From assembly GCF_004210375.1 (NCBI RefSeq), contig NC_134835.1, forward strand, positions 69,036,447 to 69,100,446: DNA of 64,000 nt, in the 5' to 3' direction. Each line of letters starts with the position of its first letter. The first letter of the stretch is position 1. This document shows, in pieces, positions 40,401-49,702 of the stretch. A program made the translations under genes and the position numbers. This DNA is from Tachypleus tridentatus (Eukaryota; Arthropoda; Merostomata; Xiphosura; Limulidae). The notes under the pieces are model-generated. The model was not told the DNA's origin. It ran no database searches and worked only from the letters and a program-made list of their open reading frames with translations.

Positions 40401-43400
40401 AATTAACCCATTAATATAATTATACCTTTTATATCCTAAATATTTTTTAAACTTTAGTTAATTAACTAAGAGAATGTTTACTGTTTTAATTTTCCATCTT
40501 TTAAGTTAAGACATTACTGTGGAATGACAACACATGACCTTCGAGCAACACTCTTGAACTTGCACACACTTGTTGAGACAAGATTCAACATAAAGAAGTA
40601 AGTGTGAACTTTAAACTATTAAAAGTATTTTCAATTAACTGTTTTGTTTTCTGCTAATACTTGAACTTTTTTCTAAACCTTTACTAAGAGGAAATGTGCA
40701 TTACAATGAAACAAACCATAATTTAAGTGCAAGGGTGTAGGATATCTTTAGTTTTTAAACAATAGTTAACAATGAAGTATCAGTTATAACAATGTTACTG
40801 AAATTTTAAAGAATGGCTGTTATGAGTGTACTGAGAGCTAGTTTAAAACTTAAAGTTCAAGGTCTTGTTAACGCTAATACATTAAGCTTGTGGTAAATTA
40901 ACATGATTAACTTGTTTCGTCTGTTACCTCATATAAATGTTTCGGGAATTAGTTCTCTGATTCCAATGAAGACATTGTGAGTTAAATTTTTATTTTATAA
41001 ACAAAATACTATAACAATTATAGGTTTTATTATTGTATTAAGCGCATCACAATTGCATTGTGTAACATTGGTGACTGATAGTTAATCATGGTTATGGGTT
41101 AATAATTTTTAATCACAGTAATTTTTTTTTATAAACCTATAATTAGTAACTTTACTACTTACAGTTTGATAATTGCAAGTTTTATTTCTAATCCTGCTAT
41201 GTTTAAACATTGTATTACCAAAAAAAAAAGCATTGAACTAGGCAATTTGAGGCTACTAACCATTAAGTTACAGGAAAATGTTTACCCATATGTACCTTTA
41301 AATCTATTCTTTACGGTGTTTTTAACCTTAATTTTGCATGTGACATGTAAAGCTGAGTTTAAAATTTCATTCTATTAAGGTAATAATTCATGTTAACTCT
41401 CTGTGTTAAGTACACCATTATTACTTTTCATTGTCATCATGTTGAAAGGGTTGACAGTTCATATCCAGTATCAACTTGAGCATATTGGTAATTATAGTAC
41501 TTTGATAAACATGTGTTTCTATTTGTCATGTTGAGCTGCCCAACACATAATCTTTGTTATTATAGTTTCACTGTATTTTAATTTTGGTAAAATAAACTGT
41601 ATCAATTTGTTTGTATTTCAGTAATGTTGAAGACAAAAGAATTTATTTAAGAATTTCCCTCCCTATAACTTCATGATTTATTTTGTTTCAGTATTAACCT
41701 ACTGCTTGAGTACGCCAAAAATTAAGAGCAAGTCATGTTTTTTTTCAAAAATAACATCATGTTTCTAGTATTGTGTGTGTACATACTTTCTATGAGGCTC
41801 TAGTGTCACCAGGAATTTGAGTTAACAGTTATATAATATGGCCCAATTAATAGGTATTACATTTTTATAAGCACATGTATTTTATAAATACATTGTCAGA
41901 AAATTAATATTCCAAAAGTAAAATTGAATAACTTAATTGTTGTTTGAAATAACAAAAATTGAATATAAATACAAGTAGCAGGCTTATAAGTTTTGCTTTT
42001 AGTATTAATTTTTATTTTGTTATTGTTTCTTTAAGAAACAAATTGTTACTAGAAATTTGTATCTACACATGCTTCAAGAATTCTTTATTTCCACAACTCC
42101 TGGCTTGTTACAAAGAGCTATCTTTCAACAGGATGGAGTACTATCCCACTTTGCTCAAATTGTTCATGTTTTTAAATCAAACTTTTCCAAATTGTTGGAC
42201 TTCTAGGAGGGAGGACCTAATAAATGACTTGCTGGTTTTCCTGATTTAAGCCTATTTAGATTTCAATCTCTAAGGCTTTTTTGAAAAGCAAAGTCTGCCA
42301 TAAAAAACCAAAAAGCCTTGAAGAACTGAAACGTCAGATTCATAACTCTTTCTTATCCATCCCTACTGCTGTTTTGGAAAATGTTTTCTCAGAATTTGAA
42401 TGCAGAATTAGATTAATTACAATAAATGATGTTATAATTAATAATAAATATTCATTAATTATTAAAATTAAAACTTACAAGCCAACTACTTCTCTTTATA
42501 TCCATTTTAGACACACTGTATATTAAATATTATGTACTTCTCATGTACAAAGAAAATTATTTATTATAGTATTAAAATAACAGTTACTGCTCCTTACTAT
42601 TCTTTTAGAAAATGGAAAGAAAAAGTATTTCTATATTTATTTTTTATATTCACTAGTGAGCAATTCCAGCCTGAAGTGTATTCAATGTTGAGTTTGCCTA
42701 GGATGCCCTCCTTTCACAGTCTGCCTCTTTCGCTCAGTGGGAATGTAACAGATCCTTCTCTGGGAGTGCAGCATGCTCTAACTCTCAATGAACCTGTGCT
42801 TGGAAAACAAAATATAGAAATGGTAAAAAACTGTCCTCAGAAAATCAACAATTTAGAATTGATTGCAGGACTTAAAAAAGAAATGGAGTTTATGAAAGCT
42901 AGCAATGACTCACCGAAACGAATAGGACAAGACTTATCGTGTACAGCTGTGAGCTCTTCTTTAGATAAAGGATTAAATGATATAATAACTTTACAGAAAA
43001 CTCTTGAAAATAATAGTCATCAAACTTCTAAGAAGTTAAGCCCTCGGATGAAGTCACTCAATTATAGCCGTCATTCTAGCGTCCCAAACTTAACCAGTTG
43101 TACTGCAACTGTGTCATTCCAAGATGGTGTACTAAAACAAACAAATAATCAAAAACAAGGACTTAACTCAGCTCTTAAAATGTGGATGGGAGGCAGTTCT
43201 CAGGGAAACTCGGATGAGGAATTTGCTGCTGGCCACTCTCCTAGTAGTAGCACGGACAGTAGTGGACAAGTAGTTGCTTCATCAAAACAGCCATGGATTA
43301 AAGCTGATGTCAAAACAGAGTTGCTTCCTCACTGTGATGACAACAATTGTGATCAGTGTCGGCTCTCTCATAGAGGAAATAATGATTTTTATGAAACTGC

Positions 43401-43515
43401 ATTTGATGCAGACTTAAAGCTTCGAACTCAACAGCTAGCTGTGAGGAGTAACAGTTTTCGGATGCAGTGGGGTTCCTCATGTAGTAATATTAATTTAGAT
43501 CCAAAAGTACATTGA
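13336..43515 (+). CDS. UVRAG: UVRAG, UV radiation resistance-associated gene (14 coding exons)
   Basis: UVRAG is a subunit of the class III PI3-kinase complex II (VPS34, VPS15, Beclin 1). It acts in endosome and autophagosome maturation and membrane fusion with HOPS. Exons: 13336-13404, 19217-19328, 26173-26207, 28714-28777, 31198-31295, 31861-31947, 32343-32440, 35897-36129, 36834-37006, 38250-38313, 38759-38924, 39692-39770, 40506-40597, 42657-43515. They total 2,229 bases, 742 codons plus stop, with every junction in phase and GT-AG. Vertebrate UVRAG is about 700 residues. Layout: N-terminal segment; C2 domain about residues 24-155 ([32 protein letters not shown]); coiled coil about 165-320; conserved C-terminal domain about 315-455 ([43 protein letters not shown]); Ser-rich probably disordered tail to 742. 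Identification is by remembered family motifs. The start is supported by an upstream in-frame stop. Confidence 0.95.
14709..17228 (+). mobile_element. degenerate non-LTR retrotransposon with RNase H (I/R1/Jockey-like group)
   Basis: This lies in UVRAG intron 1. Translation across frames gives, in order: a pre-RT segment (DGQEVADTL at 14,709); RT palm pieces ([34 protein letters not shown]) at about 14,930-15,090; the catalytic block as FYVNDL at about 15,538-15,556, where the family has [13 protein letters not shown] near 15,765; an RNase H start (TDGSKSEDF) near 16,297; and the late RNase H helix [18 protein letters not shown] near 16,595-16,650. The element ends near ttgcaccaattaaatg. It has many stops and frameshifts, and the altered catalytic Asp shows it is dead. 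The RNase H domain argues against CR1 and for the I/R1 side of the tree; the clade is uncertain. Confidence 0.8.
17579..18838 (+). mobile_element. mariner-type DNA transposon with both terminal inverted repeats
   Basis: This lies in UVRAG intron 1. The 24-base ends at 17,579-17,602 and 18,815-18,838 are inverted repeats matching at 22 of 24 positions (left end tcaggtcatcccataagtaa). TA follows the right end. TG, a likely mutated TA, precedes the left. The 1,260-bp body encodes a broken transposase: VTGDEK then a stop in place of Trp, [22 protein letters not shown], and a PG-stop-CTAPY relic where the second catalytic Asp (HQDNA) should be. Length and order match mariner. Multiple stops and frameshifts make it non-autonomous. 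Confidence 0.88.
19217..19328 (+). CDS. UVRAG: UVRAG coding exon 2 (start of C2 domain)
   Basis: The acceptor tttgtatttcag is strong. The product includes HRLRHLR and LYFTLHQD, the conserved opening of the UVRAG C2 region. It ends in phase 1 with the donor cag|gtctgt, which is weak at +3. Confidence 0.93.
19329..22860. other. UVRAG intron 2, left part
   Basis: No exon or repeat family is recognised in this 3.5-kb stretch. Open frames at 20,625-20,840, 20,889-21,197 and 21,703-21,945 have no coding-like composition or known motif. Confidence 0.5.
22868..24110 (-). mobile_element. CR1-type LINE fragment, reverse transcriptase and C-terminus
   Basis: This lies antisense in UVRAG intron 2. On the minus strand, from 24,110 downward: [11 protein letters not shown], then [71 protein letters not shown], then [12 protein letters not shown] where the family has the FADD motif, a diverged thumb region ([17 protein letters not shown]), and [16 protein letters not shown] to [16 protein letters not shown] at the C-terminus near 22,880. 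The order is that of CR1. The catalytic ADD is replaced and several frameshifts are present. The 5' part of the element is missing. Confidence 0.88.
24130..24700 (+). other. unassigned diverged repeat or pseudogene-like stretch
   Basis: The plus strand has a 68-codon open frame at 24,258-24,464 with an unusual number of cysteines ([30 protein letters not shown]). A second protein-like stretch follows at about 24,570-24,660 ([20 protein letters not shown]) in another frame. Base composition is less AT-rich than the flanks. It may be a DNA-transposon or host-gene relic next to the CR1 fragment. I do not recognise the family. Confidence 0.3.
24701..26172. other. UVRAG intron 2, right part
   Basis: I recognise no gene or repeat family. 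The 90-codon frame at 25,135-25,407 shows no recognisable motif. Confidence 0.5.
26173..26207 (+). CDS. UVRAG: UVRAG coding exon 3, 35-base microexon
   Basis: It encodes [12 protein letters not shown], aligning with the FY-SE segment that precedes NPTW in the family. The donor tca|gtaagt is good. The acceptor ggaattag has a modest pyrimidine tract. Introns of 6.8 kb and 2.5 kb flank it. Confidence 0.88.
26889..27158 (+). repeat. tRNA-derived SINE, old copy
   Basis: This lies in UVRAG intron 3. Head ggcatggccaggtggttaga, B box ggtttgaatccc, body with gctgccttccctatagtc, and a degraded tail. It is more diverged than the copies at 1.5 and 4.5 kb, with most CpGs lost to TG or CA. Confidence 0.88.
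28714..28777 (+). CDS. UVRAG: UVRAG coding exon 4
   Basis: It encodes [12 protein letters not shown] and SSVNASAL, matching the conserved NPTW of the C2 domain. The acceptor is ccccttttaag. It ends in phase 1 (ttg g|gtatcc), which sets the phase of exon 5. Confidence 0.92.
28778..30967. other. UVRAG intron 4, left part
   Basis: AT-rich sequence with no recognisable repeat or exon. An attractive acceptor followed by a short open frame at 28,874-28,929 was considered and rejected. Confidence 0.5.
30968..31160 (+). repeat. SINE-like repeat of another family
   Basis: The stretch starts gtgtagcctagtggttgata, a tRNA-A-box-like beginning, and continues through gaatgacttggggctcaag and a cagtcaatcctatta block resembling the SINE body. 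It is old and ends about 35 bases before UVRAG exon 5, which may explain that exon's weak acceptor. Confidence 0.4.
31198..31295 (+). CDS. UVRAG: UVRAG coding exon 5 (C2 core)
   Basis: The acceptor gatcag has no long pyrimidine tract, so the exon was located by sequence. It encodes [12 protein letters not shown] and [16 protein letters not shown], aligning with the family's FVVKIW and IEWKVCLDGL blocks. It joins exon 4 in phase (g+gt gives Gly) and ends in phase 0 at ttg|gtaagc. Confidence 0.92.
31620..31855. repeat. ~80-bp tandem repeat, three copies, at the UVRAG exon 6 acceptor
   Basis: ttttggatgtttac recurs at 31,623, 31,696 and 31,779, each followed by a caaatgag or taaatgag block, and two copies carry attcatgtttttttctttg. 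Copy two carries a (TG)n(TA)n run. The third copy runs straight into the pyrimidine tract and AG of exon 6. Confidence 0.85.
31861..31947 (+). CDS. UVRAG: UVRAG coding exon 6
   Basis: It encodes IPKECKKF and [14 protein letters not shown], matching the IIFGLNDGYYG block that closes the C2 domain. It is 29 codons, phase 0 to 0. Its acceptor lies at the end of a local tandem repeat. Confidence 0.95.
32343..32440 (+). CDS. UVRAG: UVRAG coding exon 7
   Basis: It encodes [19 protein letters not shown] and [11 protein letters not shown], the linker into the coiled coil. The acceptor is attaatttctag and the donor aag|gtaaaa. It ends in phase 2. Confidence 0.93.
33440..33750 (-). mobile_element. Penelope-like element remnant (GIY-YIG endonuclease region)
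   Basis: This lies antisense in UVRAG intron 7. The minus strand from 33,750 downward gives AYLIS, then [49 protein letters not shown] and CGINLNPGI. This is the order of the C-terminal GIY-YIG-type domain of Penelope-like retroelements (usually C-x-YVGQT, R-x-x-H, H-H, E-x-W, GLN). Several frame breaks are present. The RT domain is not seen nearby. Confidence 0.65.
33751..35896. other. UVRAG intron 7, right part, with a 52-bp direct duplication
   Basis: Apart from a 52-bp tandem duplication at 34,111-34,215, nothing is recognised. The composition is AT-rich throughout. Confidence 0.5.
34111..34215. repeat. 52-bp tandem duplication
   Basis: The unit aagatgctttcagatcagta at 34,111 recurs at 34,164. 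Over 52 bases the two copies differ at one position (atgttgatt against atgatgatt), so the duplication is recent compared with the nearby repeats. Confidence 0.95.
35897..36129 (+). CDS. UVRAG: UVRAG coding exon 8 (coiled coil)
   Basis: It encodes [19 protein letters not shown], then a Lys/Glu/Gln-rich helix through [19 protein letters not shown] is shared with vertebrate UVRAG. This coiled coil pairs with Beclin 1 in the known complex. It ends in phase 1. Confidence 0.95.
36834..37006 (+). CDS. UVRAG: UVRAG coding exon 9 (end of coiled coil)
   Basis: It encodes [19 protein letters not shown], then [19 protein letters not shown] and SCIYPIVE, which match the family's LKTNAQL and LSELSYIYPI. 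The acceptor is a tandem tagcag (36,831-36,836). Using the second AG would drop one codon and keep the frame. Confidence 0.95.
37396..37668 (+). repeat. tRNA-derived SINE, old copy
   Basis: This lies in UVRAG intron 9. Head ggcatggcaaaatggttaag, B box ggttcaaatccc, body ctcaccctttcagccatggg, tail cctgaaattcaaaagagacc. CpG decay is extensive. Confidence 0.9.
38250..38313 (+). CDS. UVRAG: UVRAG coding exon 10
   Basis: It encodes [20 protein letters not shown], matching the family's CGVKLPNSEDF motif at the start of the conserved C-terminal domain. It ends in phase 1 at cag|gtaaga. Confidence 0.96.
38759..38924 (+). CDS. UVRAG: UVRAG coding exon 11
   Basis: It encodes [17 protein letters not shown], then [14 protein letters not shown] and [14 protein letters not shown]. 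The family has ALGY, a hydrophobic helix and PLRYPI at these positions. It ends in phase 2 at aga|gtaagt. Confidence 0.96.
39692..39770 (+). CDS. UVRAG: UVRAG coding exon 12
   Basis: It encodes [20 protein letters not shown] and LNKNIAQ, the most conserved block of the C-terminal domain ([16 protein letters not shown] in vertebrates). Phase 2 to 0, donor cag|gtaagc. Confidence 0.97.
40506..40597 (+). CDS. UVRAG: UVRAG coding exon 13
   Basis: It encodes [19 protein letters not shown], then [11 protein letters not shown], aligning with the family's LRYQHG and DLRQTLPNL. It ends in phase 2 at gaa|gtaagt. Confidence 0.95.
42115..42425 (+). mobile_element. Tc1/mariner-superfamily transposase remnant
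   Basis: This lies in UVRAG intron 13, ending about 230 bases before exon 14. Reading across frames gives [14 protein letters not shown], then [24 protein letters not shown] or [12 protein letters not shown], and [13 protein letters not shown]. This is the typical order after the second catalytic Asp in this transposase group (QQDGAPPH, LN-TFP-RW, SPDLTPLD, KP-SLEELK). The last catalytic position is lost and two frameshifts are needed. No inverted repeats were found. Confidence 0.75.
42657..43515 (+). CDS. UVRAG: UVRAG coding exon 14, long C-terminal tail
   Basis: The acceptor tatattcactag joins exon 13 in phase to give NEQFQPEV. The exon encodes about 285 residues rich in Ser, Thr, Asn and Gln (for example [12 protein letters not shown]), likely disordered, with [14 protein letters not shown] near its start, a Cys-containing stretch ([14 protein letters not shown]), and RSNSFRMQW near the end. 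The stop TGA is at 43,513-43,515. This tail is poorly conserved between phyla. Confidence 0.93.
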
Positions 43516-43850
43516 TTGTAAGTGCACTCTGTGGAAGTGTATGTTTAAGTCATTTTTAAGCCAGGATTATTGCTTTCAGAACTAAGTGGCCATAGAAATT
43601 TACAGAAAAATTTAAAAAAAAAAGACTCAAAATTTATTTTTTATGTGTTTAATATCTGAGGGTCTGAACTAAATATATTAACTGAAGTGAAGGATAGCAA
43701 GTTTCCAAAGATTTTTTTTATATATATATATAGGGGATAATTTATGTGTGTTTATCTTACTCTTTATTTTTCCTTTAACGTTATTCTAGAAATTGCAAGT
43801 AAGAAATTTGCAATATTACATTAAAATAAAAAGTGTGTGTTGTCAGTGGA
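43516..43850 (+). other. UVRAG: UVRAG 3' untranslated region
   Basis: AT-rich non-coding sequence from the UVRAG stop to the likely cleavage site. It contains a short TA run near 43,721-43,731. Later AATAAA motifs (near 44,529 and 44,617) could extend the UTR. Confidence 0.6.
43825..43830 (+). terminator. UVRAG: polyadenylation signal for UVRAG
   Basis: The canonical AATAAA is followed within 40 bases by a G/T-rich stretch (gtgtgtgttgtcagtgg), the expected arrangement of signal and downstream element. It is the first good candidate after the stop. Confidence 0.6.
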
Positions 43851-46585
43851 TTGGTTCTTTTTCTTGTGTAACAAAGAGCAAATTAGCATTCTCCCCTTTC
43901 AAAATAAGAACCAGGGCTGCTGTAAAATTTTCCATTTCTTAAAGGTAAGTAGGGAATGTGTGTGAAAAATAGTTATCAAAAACAAACTAGTCACATTTTA
44001 ATATTCTATATGAAAAACCAATTATCAATTATTTAGAAAACACTGTATAGGAAGTGATAATTTTGGTCCAAGGTACTTTTTGTTGTAACATACATACAGT
44101 TTACTAATTAGCTTACCATAATATGGTGCATCCTTGTGTATATTCTGTGAATTAATGATAAATGTGAACCTTATGAAAAAGATAAAGGTAGCTATCACAT
44201 AGAGGTAACTTTATAATATCAGAATTGTTAATTCTAAGGTTTTGAAGTTTGGTTGGTAGATTTTTCATTGTAACATACATACAATTTACTATTTAGCTTA
44301 CCAGAATATGGTGCATTCTTGTATATATTCTGTAAGTAATGATAAATGTGAACTTTATGAAAAAGATAAGGGTAGTTAGGACATTGAGGTATCTTTAAGT
44401 ATCAGAATTGTTAATCTTGAAGTTTGGTTGGTAGAGATTTTATTGTTATTTTCTTAGTTTTAAATAACAGCTATTTAACAATATTTTGTTTTGATAGTTA
44501 CAGTCATGCGAGTCTTACTATATTGGAAATAAATCTAAAATGACTCGGGAAATAATGAATAGCTTACATAAAACAAGTTTGCTTTTCTGAAAGTAATTCA
44601 GAAGCTAAAGAATTTAAATAAACTTTTCTTTTCTAACTCTTGACTTCTGAAACCCTTGTTTTATAAATAATCTTATTCTCCATGTGCAATATTAAATTTT
44701 GTTAGCCATTTTTTCTTCATATTTAATGAATGTTGATAAATTCAGAATTGACATATCAGTAACAATCTGGAAAACAAAGTTGTTTGATTTACAAAAACTT
44801 AAAATTAAAATATATTTGTGAAACAATATTATGTTATATACATTCGTGAGAACATGGGTATAAAATATGAGGTGTACTTTTTTGGCTTGTAATTAGACAC
44901 ATGAAGATATTGTTACATATCATTCTTTCATAAAGGTATATAACTTGGACCATTTTAATTGGAAAAGTTTATTGCATCAGATAACTGATGTATGTGGGTT
45001 TTTTGGAGTTTATTTTTGACAAAGTAAAAGAATGGAAAGTGAATTACAAAATATGTTACCTTCAGTCTACTCTACATGTGAATGAAAAACTTAATACATA
45101 CTATTTCTATGTAATACTAGTTGAACCCTAAGCATTTTCGTTAGCTTGGAAGTTGAAATACTTTTTACGTGAAGATTGTTGGTACAATTTTAAAAGTGTA
45201 ATGAAATAAAACTAACAAAGTTTGACTCTTAAACTGATGATACATAATATGTGAAAAACAGATATGATAATATGAGAGATGGCATAATTCACACTCAGTA
45301 CTGTTTTGTTGCTTCCCTTAAAGGTTTTTTTATAATTATTATTTACATAAGTTTCATTATAAATTTCCCACCAATATAATTCCAGCATGAAATGATTAAC
45401 AAATGTTTCTTTATTCTTATTATTGAATATAGAATATTTAAAGTGGAATTCAGAATAATTTTGTATATTTAATTATATTTGCTATAAATTTGTTGCATGA
45501 CATATAAGCTATAATTATTTATTATACACACAAGGAGAACATCATTTGTGTCTAAAGAGCTTTTTAAGAAGTGTGATACATAAATTGGTTAGTATCACAA
45601 ACAGTTACACAAATATGCATAGCCACACTGCTGTAATCTTGTATATCTTATTAACATTTGAAAGTTAATTAACTAATACTTTAAGATATTTGTTTTCATT
45701 TACCTTTAATAAACAATAAGAGAATGAAGAGATTGTTATTAATGGTTGGGGTATTGTGTAAGAATATTTTAAGGTTTAAACACAAATAGGAAATATTTGT
45801 TGTTGTGAAAACAAAAATGATTTGTAGTATTTCAGAAAAACTAGTTGCATTATTTAATGTTAAAAAAGAGTTAAAAAACAAACGTTGTTTGTGTACATTT
45901 TATTAGATTTTAATTATCTATGAAAGAAGTGGTTCAACCAAACACATTCCTGTAGGGCATCCATTTGCACACCGTTATTAAAAAAACTGAATTACCTACT
46001 CTAACCATCATTATTAATTGTTTATATATTCTTAATAAGCCTTGATTTCCATAAACAAAGTGTCATGTTTGTAATCTAGGTGAAGTATATGAATATTTGT
46101 GAGTGTTACCTGTAAATATTACAAACATACATTCAAGTAGAAAAAAAATAGGCTTTAAAAACTTGTTCCATCAAACTAAACAAAATTTCTTGTAAATCTT
46201 GAAGTTCAGCTTTTATGATTAAGTAATCAATAGTTATAAAAGTGATATAAATAAAGAGTTTTTTTGTGCTGCTGATAGTTTTTCTTTCAATCTTGGGTTT
46301 TTTATCACAAAATTTAAAATAGTTGCTTTATCTACTGGACATTAAGGCTTTTAGAAACTGTCAGTAATATTTTTTTCTTGACATCAGGTGTTCAGGTTCT
46401 TTCATTTTATACACTTATATCTATTTATTCATATTTTGAGTGTACTGAGCCATAACAAACGTTTTACATATTCAAGTATGTGGAATGTGTGATTTCATGT
46501 CCTATTTCTTATTAGTACAAGTTGTACTTTACTATGTGTAGGCTTGGCTTTAGTTTCATTATTCTCAGTGAAACAAATTTTCAAA
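43851..46585. other. intergenic stretch after UVRAG
   Basis: It is gene-free as far as I can see. It contains a ~185-bp tandem duplication at 44,083-44,445. The rest is AT-rich with no recognised repeat. Confidence 0.5.
44083..44445. repeat. ~185-bp tandem duplication
   Basis: Copy 1 is 44,083-44,267 and copy 2 is 44,268-44,445. Both start ttgtaacatacatacaattt or its near equivalent and share atatggtgcat, gataaatgtgaac, tatgaaaaagata and gaagtttggttggtaga. Several substitutions and short indels separate them. Confidence 0.9.
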
Positions 46586-46703
46586 GCCCTTGGTGGCATA
46601 GCTGTATACCTGTGGACACACACCACTAGAAACCACAGTTTGATACCTGTGGCAGGCAGAACACAGATAGCCTATTATGTAGCTGTGTGCTTAATTCCAA
46701 ATG
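46586..46703 (+). repeat. old SINE fragment, second tRNA-like family
   Basis: The order agcccttggtggcatagctg, cagtttgatacctg (decayed B box), cacagatagcc, tgtagctgtgtgctta corresponds to the minus-strand copy at 3,805-3,915. It is heavily diverged. Confidence 0.5.
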
Positions 46704-48844
46704 ATAAGTTAAATCATATTTTTTTTAAAGTAAAATACTTCTAGTTATTAAATCTGTCCAGAGATTTTTTTTTCAGTGATATGTTATAAGGAGAAAAGCA
46801 AAATATTTTCCATGATGAAATACATACCTATCAGGAACTAAATCCTCATTCAAAAGTACATCCAGAAGTGTCTTAGTTTAACATTCATCACAACTCGTGT
46901 ATATCAAGCAGCATGTTATAACTAAACAGTAAGAGAACTGGGAAGAAATATACTTAAAAGAGAAAAAAATTATACTTAAACTTCAACATTTTTTTTCTAC
47001 AAGCTAGATGTTGGTATAACCATTGAAACCATTATGCAGTGATAGGTCTAACTGTGCAAAACACATTTGTGAGGAGAAATGATTTTTTTTTTATTTGTAA
47101 CAAAAAAATAAACTGAAGAAGAAATAGATATGTATTGGTAAAATAGTAATTTAAATCATCAGTGAAGTTGTTCAAAATTTCAAACTATCTTATATTTATC
47201 AACAGCTGCACAATATTACCCTGTGCTCCTGTCAGTTACAACATTCCATCTTCTTCCAGACAGATCTTGCTATAGGTTGTCTGAACACTGATTGTGCCCA
47301 TAATTCCCCTATCCTAGCTAGACACTACCATCTCCTGGACAACAAATCTCGTTCTTCTGTGTAACTCGCATAGTAACCAGTAAAAGTTGTAGAATTTATT
47401 AGTTACTCATCAGTTAATGAGATTTAACCATTAACTTCCATAATTACTAGTGTGGAATCCTTAATATTCCATGTTTAATTATTGTGTTTATCAGAAAGTA
47501 GGAGCACACACAATTCTTGCTCTTTAAACAGACAACTTTATTAAGCATTTGATAACTTATTTTTATATTCTTTTGAAAATACAATCAGAGCAGGTTTATG
47601 TTGAATGTTATAAACAGATTATTTTTTGCATTCTTCTTGAACTTAGAAATGCAGTAAGTGTCTTTAAACTATCATTTCACATTAGTGTCTTTTTTTGGAG
47701 TAGCTGTATGTGGCTTTTTGTTGTAAACACTTCTCAAATTTCCCCAGTGAGGTCATATAGATCCCAAAGAAATTTATTGTGAACTATATTTAGTATTGGT
47801 GTGAGAAAAAAATAACAAGTATTCATGCTGTTTCAAAACAAAATTGGTTATTACAAATATTTGGTTCTTATGCATGTGAACCCCTTCATGGATAAATAGA
47901 TATATTAAAGTATATTGAAAAGGATTGTTAATGAACTGCATTTATATAGGACATTCCTTGGATGATTTTTGAAAAACTCCACATCAAAATCTTTCAAATC
48001 TGGCAAGTGAATATAAACTGATAAATGCTGTGTGTAAAATACATTGTTATTGTTATAAATTCCACATAGATGAAACGGAGATCTTCAAGAAGTTTCATAC
48101 ATCATCTACAGCTGAATACACTTACAACATTAGTCGCATCATCAGCTGGAACTAAATACAGATACTACACAGTGGAAAATTTGAAGAAGCACTTTATGTT
48201 AAACCTCATCTAACTTTCAACCCATAATTAAAGCTTAGATTTTATTGATGTTTGGACTCCATTCATGTTTCAAGATCATAAACACCATGTTCATACAGTT
48301 TAGGTTCCAAGTTAACGATGATATTGAATTACATCCCAACTGGAGGTCTCCCCATATAGCTGTGCTCTTATCGCTTTGTCTCACTTTATTTTTTTTTCAA
48401 TTCACAGAACTCACAACTGCAGTCAAGTTCGTACCTGTTAACATTTGAATAACCTGGATAATGTGTCTTTGAAATGTCTAGAATAAATTCTGGACAGATA
48501 TTGTCTATTAAGAGGACCTTTAAGAAAGAACAATTGATTTGAATGAAGGGCCTGACAGATAGACTGTATATGTTTCAAGAAAACACTTGTACTTTCAGGA
48601 TTATTTTGACTTGTTTTCAGGAATACCATTCAAGTATCACTTTAGTTATCATGACCTCAAAAACTTCATGGACATTTATTGATATGCCCATAACTAATAA
48701 AATACATCTTCATAGCCATTACAATTTAATATTACTACAATAATCTATGTAAACTTTTAGAAAATCATTTCCACTCTTTGATTACACGTGTTTTGCTCAT
48801 AACTTTTACCTATTAGACTTTATTTTGAGATTGTTTTCTACAAA
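46704..48844. other. gene-free stretch
   Basis: Less AT-rich patches at about 47,205-47,370 and 48,060-48,420 may be old transposon pieces, but no protein motif or repeat end could be named. Confidence 0.4.
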
Positions 48845-49702
48845 AAGTGGTGGTGCCAAGGGGGCACTTGAGCGCTCCCCAATGAACCAAGCCCCCCCCC
48901 CCCCCAATATTGTTACCTACATATATTCATAAAACATGGAAAACACGTTTGTCATTGCTTTACAATTAGCATCGAAGAGACAGATCTGTAGAACTCAACG
49001 TCTTCATTAAGACGGAAGTATGTGTCATGCGTCCCATAGCAACGTACTGAATGCACTGAAACTCGTGCTGTATTACAGCTCCCTGTGTAATGCCATTCTA
49101 TCTTGAGCTTTGACGAAGATTAAACAGCCACGTTGAAATCAAGTTACAACAGATCATCGGGGATTTTACTTGATAAACCAAAGGTTTCACAGGTATTTAC
49201 CCATTAATTTCATTTATCTTTTATTTAAAAGTAAAACACAGCATGCATGTATAAGTGTATTGTGTATAGGTCAAACCTATGAAGCATTTAGCTGGTGGTG
49301 TATCCTCTGTGAGATCATTTTGCATTGTGTATCAGCCATCCAAAATTGTACTGATGGTTGTGGCACACGCTTAAAATTGTGACTTACAATCCTATTAATG
49401 TTATACTTATAATTAGATATTAACCTTACATGTTAACTGACCAAATAATATTTCTAAACAATTCTAGAACGAATTTTGAAATTGTCATTGGGCTATTTAG
49501 AAGTGCCTAATTTAATGTAATGTAGTAGTTACATTATTGTAACAGGTGCTTGTCACACTTATGATAAGAAGAACAATATCACAATCAGTTTTACCTGTAT
49601 GAATAATGTGAACATGAAGAAACCAGTCTTTCTGTGAAGGTCAACTGCAATTTAGACATTTTGTTTTGGTGCCACTATGACCATTCAATATCCATGCTGC
49701 AG

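Noticed and set aside
42532-42656. N-terminal part of the 327-codon open frame leading into UVRAG exon 14
   Set aside because: It is intron read-through: AT-rich, no similarity to UVRAG, and separated from the exon by a good acceptor at 42,655-42,656.
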